The notes under the pieces are model-generated. The model was not told the origin of the DNA, did no database searches, and saw only the letters and a list, made by a program, of their open reading frames with translations. A program made the translations under genes and the position numbers. From Acidobacteriota bacterium (GTDB taxonomy: Bacteria > Acidobacteriota > Terriglobia > Terriglobales > Acidobacteriaceae), in the NCBI GenBank assembly GCA_003225005.1, contig QIAN01000072.1, forward strand, positions 1 through 63,945: a DNA stretch of 63,945 bases. Direction: 5' to 3'. Positions 17,349 to 27,900 of the stretch are shown here, piece after piece (the first letter of the stretch is position 1; each line of letters opens with the position of its first letter).

Positions 17349-17457
17349 CCCTTCAAAGCAAGTTCCAAAAATCGAGCGCACCTTCAAAGCCAAAGCCCAA
17401 AACTCGAGTTCTTCAGAAGTCCGCGAACGCACAACCCCGAGTCCCTGCGGCTGCTTG

Positions 17458-19218
17458 CTATCCCTGCACCGACAGAAGAAACGGCTGCTCGAATGCTTCC
17501 GCGATCCAGCGCAGGAAGCGGGCGGCGTCCGCGCCGTCGATGAGGCGATGGTCGTAGGAGAGCGAGAGCGGCAGAATGAGCCGCGGCTCGAATTTTCCAT
17601 CGATCCATTCCGGCTCGGTGCGCGAACGCGAGAGTCCAAGAATCGCCACTTCCGGATGGTTGACGATGGGCGTAAAGCCTACGCCGCCAATCCCACCCAG
17701 ATTGGTGATGGTGAAGGTGCCGCCTTCCATCTCTGCCGGCGTGATCTTCTTCTCCCGCGCTTTCTTTGAAAGCTGCGACAATTCAACCGCCAGCTCAACA
17801 ATGTTTTTCTTGTCGACGTCGCGGATCACGGGAACCAGCAATCCGCGGTCGGTGTCTGCCGCCACACCGATATGGATGTACTGCTTGTAGACAATTTCTT
17901 CTTTCTCCATGTCGATGCTGGCATTGAATTGCGGAAATACTTTGAGAGCCGCGGCGCAAACTTTCAACGCGATGGCCGTGACCGTCATCTTGCCGCCAGC
18001 TTCTTCGGCCTTGGGTGCGAAGCGGGCCCGCAGTAGCTCGAGTTCAGTAATGTCGGCGCGGTCGTGTTGCGTAACGTGGGGAATCGTGTTCCAGGACTCG
18101 GCGAGGTGCTCTGCCGTTTTGCGGCGCACACCGCGCATCGATACGCGCTCGATCTTGCCCCATTTCGCAAAATCCGGCAGCTTTGGCCCGATGAAGTGTC
18201 CCGCCCGCGGCGGCGCTTGGATGGCCGAGACGGCGGCGGTCAATACAACTTTCGCGTGAGCCTTGACGTCGTCTTGGTTGATACGTCCGCCGGGCCCCGA
18301 GCCTTTCACCTCATAGATGTCAAGGCCCAATTCGCGTGCCAGGCGGCGTACGTGCGGCGCGGCGGGGACGGGCTCGCGGGGTTCGGTCCCGGCAACCTTG
18401 CCCAACTGCGCAGGCATGGTGAAGACCCGAGACTGTTCTCTCGGCTGATCGGGAGGCAGCGCCTGCTCTTCCGTTTTTCCCTCCGCCCGAATTGCCGCCT
18501 GGAATGCAAGGCGGGCTCCGTGCTGTCCGGAAACGTGTTCCACGGGCGGGGGTGCGGACGCAGGTTCGGTTGCTGACGCCCCTCCATCCTCAAGCGTGAA
18601 CATCACCTGTCCGACTTTAACCTTCTCGCCTTCTTTAACTTTTACTTCCTTGACCACGCCCGTGACCGACGAGGGCACTTCGACGACGGCTTTGTCGGTT
18701 TCGAGTTCCATCACGGGCTGGCCTTCCGCCACGTTTGTACCCGGGGCAATCATCAGCCGCACCAGGTCGCCCTGCGAGATGTTTTCACCGAGTTCGGGGA
18801 GCTTGAATTCGCGGGCGCTGGGGAAAGGCGAAATCTGGGTGGCTTGTGCTGGCGGCGCCGGAGTCGGAGTAGTTCCGGCCGGTTCGGCCGTACGGGGCTG
18901 CGGCGCGGCGGCCGCAGCGGCGGCTGTGGATGAACCGTCGGGTGGTTGGCGAGCAGGCTGCGTCGACGTCCCACTGCTCCCAGCGCCGTTGTCGACGGTG
19001 AAGATCACTTGTCCGACCTTGATCTTGTCGCCTTCTTTGACGCGGATATCCTTTACTGTGCCGCTGACCGACGAAGGGACTTCGACAACGGCTTTGTCGG
19101 TTTCCAATTCCATTACCGCCTGCCCTTCGCTCACGGTGGCGCCAGGCGCGATCATGAGGCGCACGAGATCGCCCTGTTCAATGTTTTCTCCGAGTTCGGG
19201 GAGTTTGAATTCGATCAC
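17458..19218 (-). CDS. aceF: Pyruvate dehydrogenase E2, dihydrolipoamide acetyltransferase, two lipoyl domains
   Basis: A 586-residue core subunit. There are two lipoyl domains (about residues 1-78 and 138-215), each with the lipoylation motif ETDKAVVEVPSS, separated by an Ala/Pro/Thr-rich linker; then a peripheral-subunit-binding domain (VRRLARELGLDIYEVKGSG...INQDDV, about 285-320), and a catalytic domain from about 360 with the active-site DHRLIDGADAARFL. The start is GTG-19218 with AGAGGAA upstream and the lipoyl domain begins at once. It lies between aceE and lpdA, giving a complete complex. Confidence 0.96.
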   Translation of the reverse strand: MIEFKLPELGENIEQGDLVRLMIAPGATVSEGQAVMELETDKAVVEVPSSVSGTVKDIRVKEGDKIKVGQVIFTVDNGAGSSGTSTQPARQPPDGSSTAAAAAAAPQPRTAEPAGTTPTPAPPAQATQISPFPSAREFKLPELGENISQGDLVRLMIAPGTNVAEGQPVMELETDKAVVEVPSSVTGVVKEVKVKEGEKVKVGQVMFTLEDGGASATEPASAPPPVEHVSGQHGARLAFQAAIRAEGKTEEQALPPDQPREQSRVFTMPAQLGKVAGTEPREPVPAAPHVRRLARELGLDIYEVKGSGPGGRINQDDVKAHAKVVLTAAVSAIQAPPRAGHFIGPKLPDFAKWGKIERVSMRGVRRKTAEHLAESWNTIPHVTQHDRADITELELLRARFAPKAEEAGGKMTVTAIALKVCAAALKVFPQFNASIDMEKEEIVYKQYIHIGVAADTDRGLLVPVIRDVDKKNIVELAVELSQLSKKAREKKITPAEMEGGTFTITNLGGIGGVGFTPIVNHPEVAILGLSRSRTEPEWIDGKFEPRLILPLSLSYDHRLIDGADAARFLRWIAEAFEQPFLLSVQG

Positions 19219-19330
19219 TGAATGAGTTCCTCTTGCTTTTGCCTTTATCTTGGGATTAGCTTTGGCATCGACAATGCATGAGGTTCGAAGCTCTCAGGGC
19301 TGAAGTCCGTTTCGTTCTGGACGCTTTACT

Positions 19331-19346
19331 CGGCGCTGAAGCGCCG
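19331..19346. repeat. REP-like hairpin CGGCGCTGAAGCGCCG
   Basis: A 6-bp stem around TGAA in the aceE-aceF gap (19219-19458). It is flanked by words such as CTCAGGGCTGAAGTCC that resemble the other REP-like copies. No T-run, so not an obvious terminator. Confidence 0.55.
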
Positions 19347-19458
19347 CTTTTACCCGGTGCTACGCGCCTTTGTGAATGTTCTGCGCCCGTGAAGCGACGC
19401 CCTTCTCCCTCTTGCAAACCTCTAGTTCTATCCCAACCCTGGTTCTTGAAAAATCAAC

Positions 19459-22137
19459 TTAGCTAATCGCCGGATTTGCCTTTTCCGGGTTGATGCCCAG
19501 TTCCTGGACTGCCTTCTTCAAAACATCCGGGCCAATTTGTTTTTCGCGCGCGAGCGCGACCAGCGTTGCCAGGACAATGTGCTTGGCGTCTACCTCGAAA
19601 AAGTCTCGCAGGGAAGCTCGCCCTTCGCTGCGGCCGAAGCCATCGGTGCCGAGTGATACAAGTTGTCCTGGCACCCATTTTCCGAGGCTCTCGGGGAGCA
19701 CTTTCATATAGTCCGAGGCCGCGATGAACGGTCCGGACGCACTCTGCAAAGTCTGGGTGACGTAGGGAACCTTCGCGGGATCGGTGGGATGCAGCATGTT
19801 CCAGCGCTCGCAATCGTTGGCGTCGCGATAGAGTTGCTTGTAACCGGTCACGCTCCAGACGTCGGCGGCGACGCCGTACTTCTCCTCGAGAATCTGCTGC
19901 GCCTTGAGAACTTCGAACATGATGGTTCCGCTGCCCAGCAGTTGAGCGTGCAATTTAGCGTCGGTCTGGCCTGAAGCCTTGAAACGGTATAGCCCTTTCA
20001 GTACGCCGTCGCGAATATTCTCGCCCTTCGGCATCTCAGGCATGGGCAAAGGTTCGTTGGTGACCGTGAGGTAATAGAAGATGGACTCTCCGTTCACGTA
20101 CATGCGACGGATGCCGTCCTGAATAATGATGGCAATTTCGTAGGCGAACGCCGGATCGTACGCTAGCAGGTTGGGAACTGGTAGGGCCAGCACGTGGCTG
20201 TGTCCATCTTGATGCTGCAAGCCTTCGCCGGCCAGCGTGGTGCGACCGGCCGTGCCGCCGATGAGAAATCCGCGGCATCTTATGTCGGCAGCAGCCCAGA
20301 TTAAATCGCCGATACGCTGGAAGCCGAACATGGAGTAATAAATAAAGAAGGGAATTGTGTTGATGCCGTGATTGGAATACGCGGTGCCGGCGGCGATGAA
20401 AGAACAGACGGAGCCAGCCTCGGTGATTCCTTCCTCGAGGATCTGCCCGTTCTTGGCCTCTTTGTAGTAGAGCAGAGTGTCCATGTCGACCGGCTCGTAG
20501 AGCTGTCCGACGTTCGAGTAAATGCCGACCTGACGGAAGAGCGCCTCCATGCCGAAGGTGCGAGCTTCGTCTGGGATGATGGGCACGATCAGTTTGCCTA
20601 GTTCCGGATCGCGCAACAATTTCGCGAGCAGGCGCACGAAGACCATGGTCGTGGAGACTTCGCGGCCGTCAGTGCCTCTGTGAAATTCTTCGAAGTGGGC
20701 GTCGGGAATGGACTTCAGCGCGGTGGCGCGAACTTTGCGCTCCGGCATATATCCGCCCAGTTGCTGGCGCCGTGCCTGCATGTACTTGATTTCGGCGCTG
20801 TCATCGGATGGACGATAGAAGGGGGCTTCGTGAAGCTCGGCGTCGGGAATGGGAATTCCGAAGCGCGAGCGGAAGAGGCGCAACTCATCGTCGTTTAATT
20901 TTTTTTGCTGGTGGGTGATGTTCTTGCCTTCGCCGGCTTCGCCCAGGCCGTAGCCCTTGATGGTCTTCGCCAGAATGATGGTGGGCTGGCCGGAGTGCTC
21001 GACCGCAGCTCTGTAGGCGGCATGCACCTTGATGGGGTCGTGGCCGCCTAAGCGCATGCGCGCGAGTTGCTCGTCCGACAAGTGCTCAACCATTTTCAGC
21101 AAGCGCGGATCGCTGCCGAACAAGTTCTGACGGAAATAGGCTCCGCTTTCCACGAAATATTTCTGGTATTGTCCGTCACTCACTTCGCCCATACGCTTGA
21201 CCAAGAGGCCGTCGCGATCATTCTCGATAAGGTTGTCCCAGTCGGTGCCCCAGATGACTTTGATCACGTTCCAGCCAGCGCCGCGGAAGATGGCTTCGAG
21301 TTCCTGGATGATTTTTCCGTTGCCGCGCACCGGTCCGTCAAGGCGCTGCAGGTTGCAGTTCACTACAAAAATCAGATTGTCGAGCTTTTCGCGCGAGGCC
21401 AGCGTAATCGAACCGAGGGACTCGGGTTCGTCCATTTCACCGTCGCCCAGGAAGGCCCAAACTTTTCCGCCAGTCGAAGGCTTCAGGCCACGATTTTCCA
21501 GGTACTTGATGAAGCGCGCGTGGTAGATGGCTTGGATCGGACCAAGGCCCATGGAAACGGTGGGGAATTCCCAGAAATCGGGCATCAGCCACGGGTGGGG
21601 GTATGAACTGAGGCCTCCACCTTTTTTCAGCTCGCGACGGAAGTTTTGTAACTTCTCTTTGGGAATGCGGCCCTCGAGATATGCGCGGGCATAGATTCCG
21701 GGAGCCGCGTGGCCCTGGAAATAGACGACGTCGCGGTCGCCAGTTTCCGTTTTCGCACGAAGGAAATGATTGAAGGCCACTTCATAGAGAGTTGCCGCTG
21801 AGGCAAAAGTTGAGATGTGTCCGCCGATGCCTTCCTGAATCTTATTGGCCCGTACGACCATGGCGAGCGCGTTCCAGCGAACCAGGCTCTTGATGCGGCG
21901 TTCCATCTCCTGGCTGCCGGGGAAGGGTGGCTGCTGCGCAGGAGCTATGGTGTTCTGGTACGGAGTGGTTGCGGAGAAGGGAAGGTTTACGCCCGCCGCG
22001 GTTCGTGCGTGCAAAGCCAGTTGCTGCAGCAACCGCCCCGCACGGTTGGGGCCGCCGCGGGAGAGGACGTAATCCAGCGAATCGACCCATTCCCTAGTCT
22101 CCAGAACTTCTAAGCCATCGGTCTCAGTCTGCGCCAC
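19459..22137 (-). CDS. aceE: Pyruvate dehydrogenase E1, homodimeric type
   Basis: An 892-residue thiamine-diphosphate enzyme that decarboxylates pyruvate and acetylates the lipoyl group of E2. It has the TPP motif GDGEMDEPESLGSI with the following NCN, GGHISTFASAATLYEVAFNHF near the N-terminus, and GEGLQHQDGHSH in the transketolase-like part. Length matches E. coli AceE (887). I start at GTG-22137 (AQTETDGLEV), preceded by GGAGA at a spacing of about nine; an in-frame GTG at 22227 would add 30 residues without a good ribosome site. First gene of aceE-aceF-lpdA. No PdhR-type regulator is nearby. Confidence 0.95.
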   Translation of the reverse strand: MAQTETDGLEVLETREWVDSLDYVLSRGGPNRAGRLLQQLALHARTAAGVNLPFSATTPYQNTIAPAQQPPFPGSQEMERRIKSLVRWNALAMVVRANKIQEGIGGHISTFASAATLYEVAFNHFLRAKTETGDRDVVYFQGHAAPGIYARAYLEGRIPKEKLQNFRRELKKGGGLSSYPHPWLMPDFWEFPTVSMGLGPIQAIYHARFIKYLENRGLKPSTGGKVWAFLGDGEMDEPESLGSITLASREKLDNLIFVVNCNLQRLDGPVRGNGKIIQELEAIFRGAGWNVIKVIWGTDWDNLIENDRDGLLVKRMGEVSDGQYQKYFVESGAYFRQNLFGSDPRLLKMVEHLSDEQLARMRLGGHDPIKVHAAYRAAVEHSGQPTIILAKTIKGYGLGEAGEGKNITHQQKKLNDDELRLFRSRFGIPIPDAELHEAPFYRPSDDSAEIKYMQARRQQLGGYMPERKVRATALKSIPDAHFEEFHRGTDGREVSTTMVFVRLLAKLLRDPELGKLIVPIIPDEARTFGMEALFRQVGIYSNVGQLYEPVDMDTLLYYKEAKNGQILEEGITEAGSVCSFIAAGTAYSNHGINTIPFFIYYSMFGFQRIGDLIWAAADIRCRGFLIGGTAGRTTLAGEGLQHQDGHSHVLALPVPNLLAYDPAFAYEIAIIIQDGIRRMYVNGESIFYYLTVTNEPLPMPEMPKGENIRDGVLKGLYRFKASGQTDAKLHAQLLGSGTIMFEVLKAQQILEEKYGVAADVWSVTGYKQLYRDANDCERWNMLHPTDPAKVPYVTQTLQSASGPFIAASDYMKVLPESLGKWVPGQLVSLGTDGFGRSEGRASLRDFFEVDAKHIVLATLVALAREKQIGPDVLKKAVQELGINPEKANPAIS

Positions 22138-22311
22138 GTCTAAGGTCTCCGTCGTTTTTTGGTGAACATTCCATAATATTGAATTACGCGGAATTTTGCT
22201 GCACGAACGGACTATAACTATACCCACTGATTCCAGTCTGTTAGAACGTTGCTACGGCTTGGACTGCGCCTTTGCCGCAAGGCACGGTGTCGCGGGCCGG
22301 GGAAGGCTTTT

Positions 22312-22866
22312 ATGATGCTGCGGATCATTCTCTTACTTCTGGTCGTGGCAGTGATTGTGCTGCTGGTTCCACGGCTTCTCTCGCGATCCTCCGCACCGGC
22401 TGAGGGAAGCGCTGCGCCCGGCTTCACTCTGCCGTCACAGGAAGGCTCATCGGTCGCGTTGAACGATTACCGCGGGAAATGGGTTGTGCTTTATTTCTAT
22501 CCCAAGGATGAAACTCCCGGCTGCACTCGTGAAGCACACAACTTCCAGCGCGATCAAGCTCACTATGCACAGAACAATGCTGTGGTTCTTGGGGTTAGCG
22601 TTGACAGCGTGGATTCGCACAAAAAATTCTGCGCCAAAGAAGGACTGAACTTCAAACTCCTTGCCGACACCAGCGGCGAAGTCACGAAGGAATATGGATC
22701 CCTCACCAACATGGGAGTGGTGAAGTTCGCCGCCCGACATACGTTCGTGATCGATCCCGCCGGGAAGATTGCCAGGGTGTACACGAACGTGGATCCGGCG
22801 AGACATAGCGATGAGGTTCTCGCGGCGCTCGATCAACTGCAAAAGCGGCCCGCGCCTTCACAATAG
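22312..22866 (+). CDS. bcp: Peroxiredoxin, Bcp/PrxQ type, membrane-anchored
   Basis: A 184-residue thiol peroxidase. It begins with a membrane helix (LRIILLLLVVAVIVLLVP) that would anchor it facing the periplasm, unlike cytoplasmic E. coli Bcp. The peroxidatic Cys is in YPKDETPGCTREA; a second Cys lies in KKFCAKEG, and the Thr/Arg positions of the active site are present. The family reduces H2O2 and organic hydroperoxides with a thioredoxin partner. Start ATG-22312 has GGGGAAGG upstream. Divergent from aceE. Confidence 0.9.
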   Translation: MMLRIILLLLVVAVIVLLVPRLLSRSSAPAEGSAAPGFTLPSQEGSSVALNDYRGKWVVLYFYPKDETPGCTREAHNFQRDQAHYAQNNAVVLGVSVDSVDSHKKFCAKEGLNFKLLADTSGEVTKEYGSLTNMGVVKFAARHTFVIDPAGKIARVYTNVDPARHSDEVLAALDQLQKRPAPSQ

Positions 22867-23124
22867 CTCAGTTGCTGGACCGGACGGTCGCAGGCAGGCG
22901 GACATCGAGGATGGTCAAAGCCAATGGACGAAGCATTGGAAAAGCCCGCCAGGAGCCTTTTTGACTCCCGAAGAGCCTCAAGCGCCGCGAAATACTGCTC
23001 CTCGGCGGAAGGTTCGCGTCCACTTCGTTCCATATGCGATCCTCCACCTCAAAATCTCGTAATGCATAGTTTCAGTTTTCATGCGGGTGCTGTTTTCCTG
23101 AGAAGCTCTCCGGTCCCGAGACGA

Positions 23125-23409
23125 TCAGCGCCATGAATGACCACCTGATTCTCTGAACCGCTTCAGAAGGACATCCACCCGTTGACGGGTTACACCGATC
23201 AGGTTCGCCAATTCCTGCTGCGTGACCTTGGGCCAAGCCTGAGCGTCTTTGTGCGATTGCGCGATCGATGAGAGTGCACGAGCCAGCCTTTCTTCGCTGG
23301 AATACAAGAGCGTATTGGCGAAGGTCTCCTGCACTCTTACTCTGAGCTCGATCAACGAAGAAATAAAGGCATCACAGAGATCGACGTCTTTATGGAGCGT
23401 GTGCAGCAT
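23125..23409 (-). pseudogene. Remnant of a Crp/Fnr-type regulator (DNA-binding half)
   Basis: The 94-residue frame matches only the C-terminal half of Crp/Fnr proteins: the dimer helix (LCDAFISSLIELRVRVQETFANTLL), YSSEERLARAL, and the helix-turn-helix KVTQQELANLIGVTRQRVDVLLKRF. The N-terminal cyclic-nucleotide-type domain (about 130 residues) is absent: the sequence upstream of the ATG (23410-23795) shows no trace of it in any frame. The C-terminus also ends early, after RFRES, where the family has a further wing. I read it as a truncated gene; a functional stand-alone DNA-binding domain is less likely. Confidence 0.6.
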
Positions 23410-23795
23410 TGTGTCGTGGTTAATTCAAGCTGTTGAGAAGAGCATCAACACCAAGAGCTCCAGGCGTCGAAAGTGGCATCTTGCATCTCCGGTTGGTTTA
23501 CGAATTGTCCTGATTCGCTCATACGCCGAGAGTTATTAAGACACCGGTCACGTCTTTGACTAAGTTTGTCTTGTTTTGCTCCATGGCAAGACTGGCGTCC
23601 GCTCGCGCGATTCGAAGTCATCGCGTTCGCTGCTTGACTCCGGCTCCGGGAGACTCCACGATCGTGCTCGCCTTCATTCCCCACCGCTGATGACGTGAGC
23701 AACCCGGACGAGATCAGCCGCACGGTCGGTGATGCATCTGTAGGATGACTTCCGTACGGACTTCCCGGTTGCTGTGCCAGAAGCGAGAAACGTCT
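23410..23795. other. Stretch without recognised gene, 0.39 kb
   Basis: Lies between the Crp remnant and the RND operon. No promoter, repeat or gene that I can support; it may be the site of the missing half of the Crp/Fnr gene. Confidence 0.4.
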
Positions 23796-24923
23796 CTAGC
23801 TGCCCGGCCGCATTACCGGCTGCACTTTACTGCCTTCCGCCACGCGGTCTCCTAAATTGCGAGCCACGCGGTCGCCCTCGGTTAGGCCGGTGAGCAGGCG
23901 GGCGCTTTCTCCGGTTTGATCGGCGACCACGACCTGGGTGAACTTCACGGTGTTGTCCGGGGTCACCACTGCCACCAGGGTCCGATCTCCATGCACGATG
24001 AGCGCATCGGAGGGCACTTCGACGCAGGGCGGCATCTGCATCTTCAGTTCTGCCTGAACAAAGCTGCCGGCCAGAATCCGATTGTGCGGATTGGCGACGT
24101 CAATTTCGACCAGGAGAGTTCGCGTTTTGGGATCAATCTCTCCGCTGGTGCGAGTGACCCGCCCCTCCACCTTGGTTCCCGGGTGGGCATGATCCAGAAT
24201 CGTGACGGTATCGCCCAAACGAACAAACGCCGCTCGCGCCTGGTCCACGTAGACATAAATGCGAAGGCGCCCAGTCTCCGAAAGCTCTACCAGCGGCAGC
24301 GCGCTAGTCTGAGAGTTCTCTGCATTCTGAATGAGGGCCCCGGGATCTGCGTAGCGCGCCGTGACCGTTCCGCTGAATGGTGCGCGCAATTGCTCATAAG
24401 ACTTCAGGGTTCCGATCTGTTCCAAATTTGCTTCGGAAACCGCGGCGTCGGCCTCAGCTTGATCGGCCTGCTGGAGTGAGATGATACCCTTCGACACCAG
24501 CGTCGCAGCACGGGTGGCGATTAGTTCTTTATTGTGTGCATCCGCCACCGCCGCTTGATACTGTTTGTCGGTTTCCGGAGATTCGATTACGGCCACCCTT
24601 TGATTGGCGCGTACCGCGTCTCCTTTATCTACACTGATATTTTTCAGATAGCCGCTAACCTTAGCGTAGAGAACCGCGGTCTGGAATGGATGAGCTTCTC
24701 CGATGAGCCGCAGAGTGTCAGAGCCTGCAACCTTGTGGGCGGTGGCCACCTCTACCGTCAACCCCTTCTGCTGCTCGGTGGCTAATTGCTGGGTCGAGGC
24801 CTGCACCTGCGCTCGCTGTCGGGCGAATAAGACAACCGCCATCACTGCAGCCGCCAGGACAAGGACGATGCCGCCCCCATACAACCAACCGGTTCCGCGG
24901 CGGGCCCCCTGGGGATCAGACAT
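23796..24923 (-). CDS. RND efflux periplasmic adaptor subunit
   Basis: A 375-residue membrane fusion protein. N-terminal membrane helix (LYGGGIVLVLAAAVMAVVLF), lipoyl halves (VSGYLKNISVDKGDAVRANQRVAVI and LRAPFSGTVTARYADPGALI) flanking a short alpha-hairpin, then beta-barrel and membrane-proximal domains. It works with the RND pump encoded immediately upstream: the pump TGA and this ATG overlap by one base (TGATG at 24921-24925), so the two are translationally coupled. Confidence 0.92.
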   Translation of the reverse strand: MSDPQGARRGTGWLYGGGIVLVLAAAVMAVVLFARQRAQVQASTQQLATEQQKGLTVEVATAHKVAGSDTLRLIGEAHPFQTAVLYAKVSGYLKNISVDKGDAVRANQRVAVIESPETDKQYQAAVADAHNKELIATRAATLVSKGIISLQQADQAEADAAVSEANLEQIGTLKSYEQLRAPFSGTVTARYADPGALIQNAENSQTSALPLVELSETGRLRIYVYVDQARAAFVRLGDTVTILDHAHPGTKVEGRVTRTSGEIDPKTRTLLVEIDVANPHNRILAGSFVQAELKMQMPPCVEVPSDALIVHGDRTLVAVVTPDNTVKFTQVVVADQTGESARLLTGLTEGDRVARNLGDRVAEGSKVQPVMRPGS

Positions 24924-27900
24924 CAGCGTGCCTCCGTGGTAAAAACTTCACCTCTCGCTTCGGCCGCGAACTTTTCATCCAGTAGTTGACGGGTGGGAAA
25001 GTCCTTGCGCAACAGCGAGTAAACCACCGGCACTACAAACAGCGTCACCACCGTGGCCACCAGCAATCCGCCGATGACGGCGCGGCCCAGGGGCGCATTC
25101 TGTTCTCCCGCCTCACCTAAAGCCAGCGCCATCGGAACCATTCCGATGATCATCGCCAAGGCAGTCATCAGCACGGGACGCAGCCGTGTCTTGCCGGCTT
25201 CCAGCGCCGCTTCCAGCGGTGAGACGTTGTTTTCCACGCGTGCATCGTTGGCATAGCTGACCAGCAGAATCGAGTTCGATGTCGCAATTCCCACCGCCAT
25301 GATCGCTCCCATGAGCGATTCCACGTTGATTGTCGTGCCCGTCAATGCCAGCATCCAGAGAATCCCGACCAGCGCTCCGGGTACCGCTATCATGATAATG
25401 AAAGGATCGAGCCATGATTGGAAGAGCACGACAATCAGCAAGTACACCAGCACGATGGCCAGGATCAGCCCCAACGCGAGACTGCGGAACGATTGATTCA
25501 TCACTTCGTACTGGCCATGCACGGTAATTCGCATCCCGGTGGGCAGCTTACCGAAGGCGTCAATCTTCTTCTCGATGCCGCCGACTACCGAGCCGAGATC
25601 CCGGCCTTGCAGATTCGCGTTGATGTCGATGACGCGCTGCACGGTGTAATGGTTGACTTCCGCCGGCACCGATTCCGGGACGGCTGTAGATACGTTGGCC
25701 AGGGTTTCGTACTGCGGTTGCGGCACAGGCTGGGTTTGCGGCAAACTTGCGGGTTGCAGCGCCGCCGCCGAGCCCGGCAGGCTCAAGGGTGTGTTCATGA
25801 GCGTATTCACCGAGTCAAATCGCTCCGGCGGTATGCGAACCGCCACGATGTAGTTAACGTTGTTGACTGGGTTGAGGAAGTATGAGGGCGCAACAAGGGC
25901 ACTCGAAGAAAGCGAGATCAACATGCTATTGGCCACGCTCTGCTCGGTCAGGCCGAGTTCCGCGGCCCGTTCCCGGTCCACATTAATGCGCAGTGCGGGA
26001 TAGCGGATGGCCTGTTTGATATGAACATCCACCGCTCCCGGCACCTTGCTGATCTGTTCCTGCAGCTGGCGTGCGATGTCGTAGGACTGATCAAGGTTGG
26101 GACCTTCCACTTGGATGTCGACCGGCGACGGCACTCCGAAGTTGAGCACCTGGCTGACGATATCGGCGGACTGGAAGTAAAAGCCTGATCCAGGAAATTC
26201 ACGCGGCAGCTCATCGCGAATGCGCTGCATATAGCCCGCAGTGGGATGATGTTGCGGCTTCAGCGCGATCAGAACCTCTGCGTCCATGTCTCCCACATTG
26301 TCGGTAGAGACAAAAGCCAGGTTGTATGACGTTGGCACTCCCTGCAAATCATTGATCGTATCGATCTCGCCCGCCGGAATAATCTCCCGGATGCGGGCTT
26401 CCACTCGCATCAACAGCTTTTCTGTGTCTTCGATCCGCGTCCCTATGGGAGCGCGAAAGTGCAGCTTCATCAATCCCACATCGACGCTAGGAAAAAAGTC
26501 AGTTCCGATAACCAAAACCAGTAGGCCGGTGAGACCGCAAACCAGCCCGAAGATGACCAGTGCAAATACTCTGTGGTGAAGCACTACTTCGAGGATGCCG
26601 CCGTAGAACGATTGCAGCCTTTCAAATGCGCGCTCGCGTCGCGCATTGAAGCGTGCGCCAATGCCCTGCGATCTTAGTGCTTCCGGACTCTTTGTCGCGG
26701 GGCCTGAAGCGTGATGTCCTTCAAACAGAAAGCGCGAAAGAGTTGGGACAAGGGTTCGCGAAAGCACGTACGATGCCAGCATTGCCAACACGACCGCCAG
26801 AGCCATGGGAGTAAAAAGATATCGCGAGGCGCCTGACAGCAAGACCACCGGGAAGAAGACAATACAGATGGCTAACGTGGCGACGATCGCAGGCACTGCG
26901 ATCTGGCTGGCACCATCCAGAATCGCCACAGTAATGGGTTTGCCCATATCGAAATTCCGGTTGATGTTTTCGATTTCAACCGTCGCGTCGTCCACCAACA
27001 TCCCGATAGCCAGCGCGAGCCCTCCCAGCGTCATGATGTTAATGGTGTCGCCGCTCAAGTTGAGGCCCATGATCGAGGTGAAGATCGCCAAGGGAATCGA
27101 CGTGCACACTATGATCACACTGCGCCAGCTACCCAGAAACACCAGAATCATCAACGAGACCAGGACGGAGGAGAGGATGGCCTCGCGCACCACTCCGAGG
27201 ATTGCCGCTCTCACGAATACCGACTGATCAAAATCAATCTTCAAATCCATTCCCTGTGGGGCAGACGCCTTGATCACGGGCAAGGTGTCTTTGGTTGCTT
27301 CCACCACCGCTAACGTGGACGCGTCCGAGTGCTTAAGAATGGCCAGATAGGTCGCGCGCTTGCCGTTTACGTGAACAATGGCACGCTGCTCGGCGAAACT
27401 GTCGGAAACCTCAGCCACGTCGCCGAGCAGCACGGGCGCCGATCCCACGACTTTGATGGGGATGGAACGAAACTGCGCCACTGTGTCGGGACTGGAATTG
27501 AGTCGCACCACATAATCAGTGCTGCCGATGCGAGCGTCGCCGGCAGGGAGAATGACATTCGAGCTCTGCAGCGCTGCCACGGCATCTCCCGCGGACAGCC
27601 CCTTAGCGGCGAGCGCCTGGGGGTTAAGGTTGACGATGATCTGCCGCTCCTTGCCGCCAAACGGCGCAGGCGTAGAAAGTCCGGGAATGGTGAACAACCG
27701 CACCCGGATAAAGTTCAATCCATAGTCATAGAGTTGTTGTTCGGGAAGCGTCGCGCTGGAAACGGTGAGTTGAGCTACGGGGACGTTCGTGGCGCTGAAT
27801 TGGATCACGCTGGGCGGAGTGATTCCTGGCGGGGCAATACGGAGAATGGTGCTCGATACTGAAGAAATCTGAGCGATCGCTCCTCCGATATCCGTTCCGG

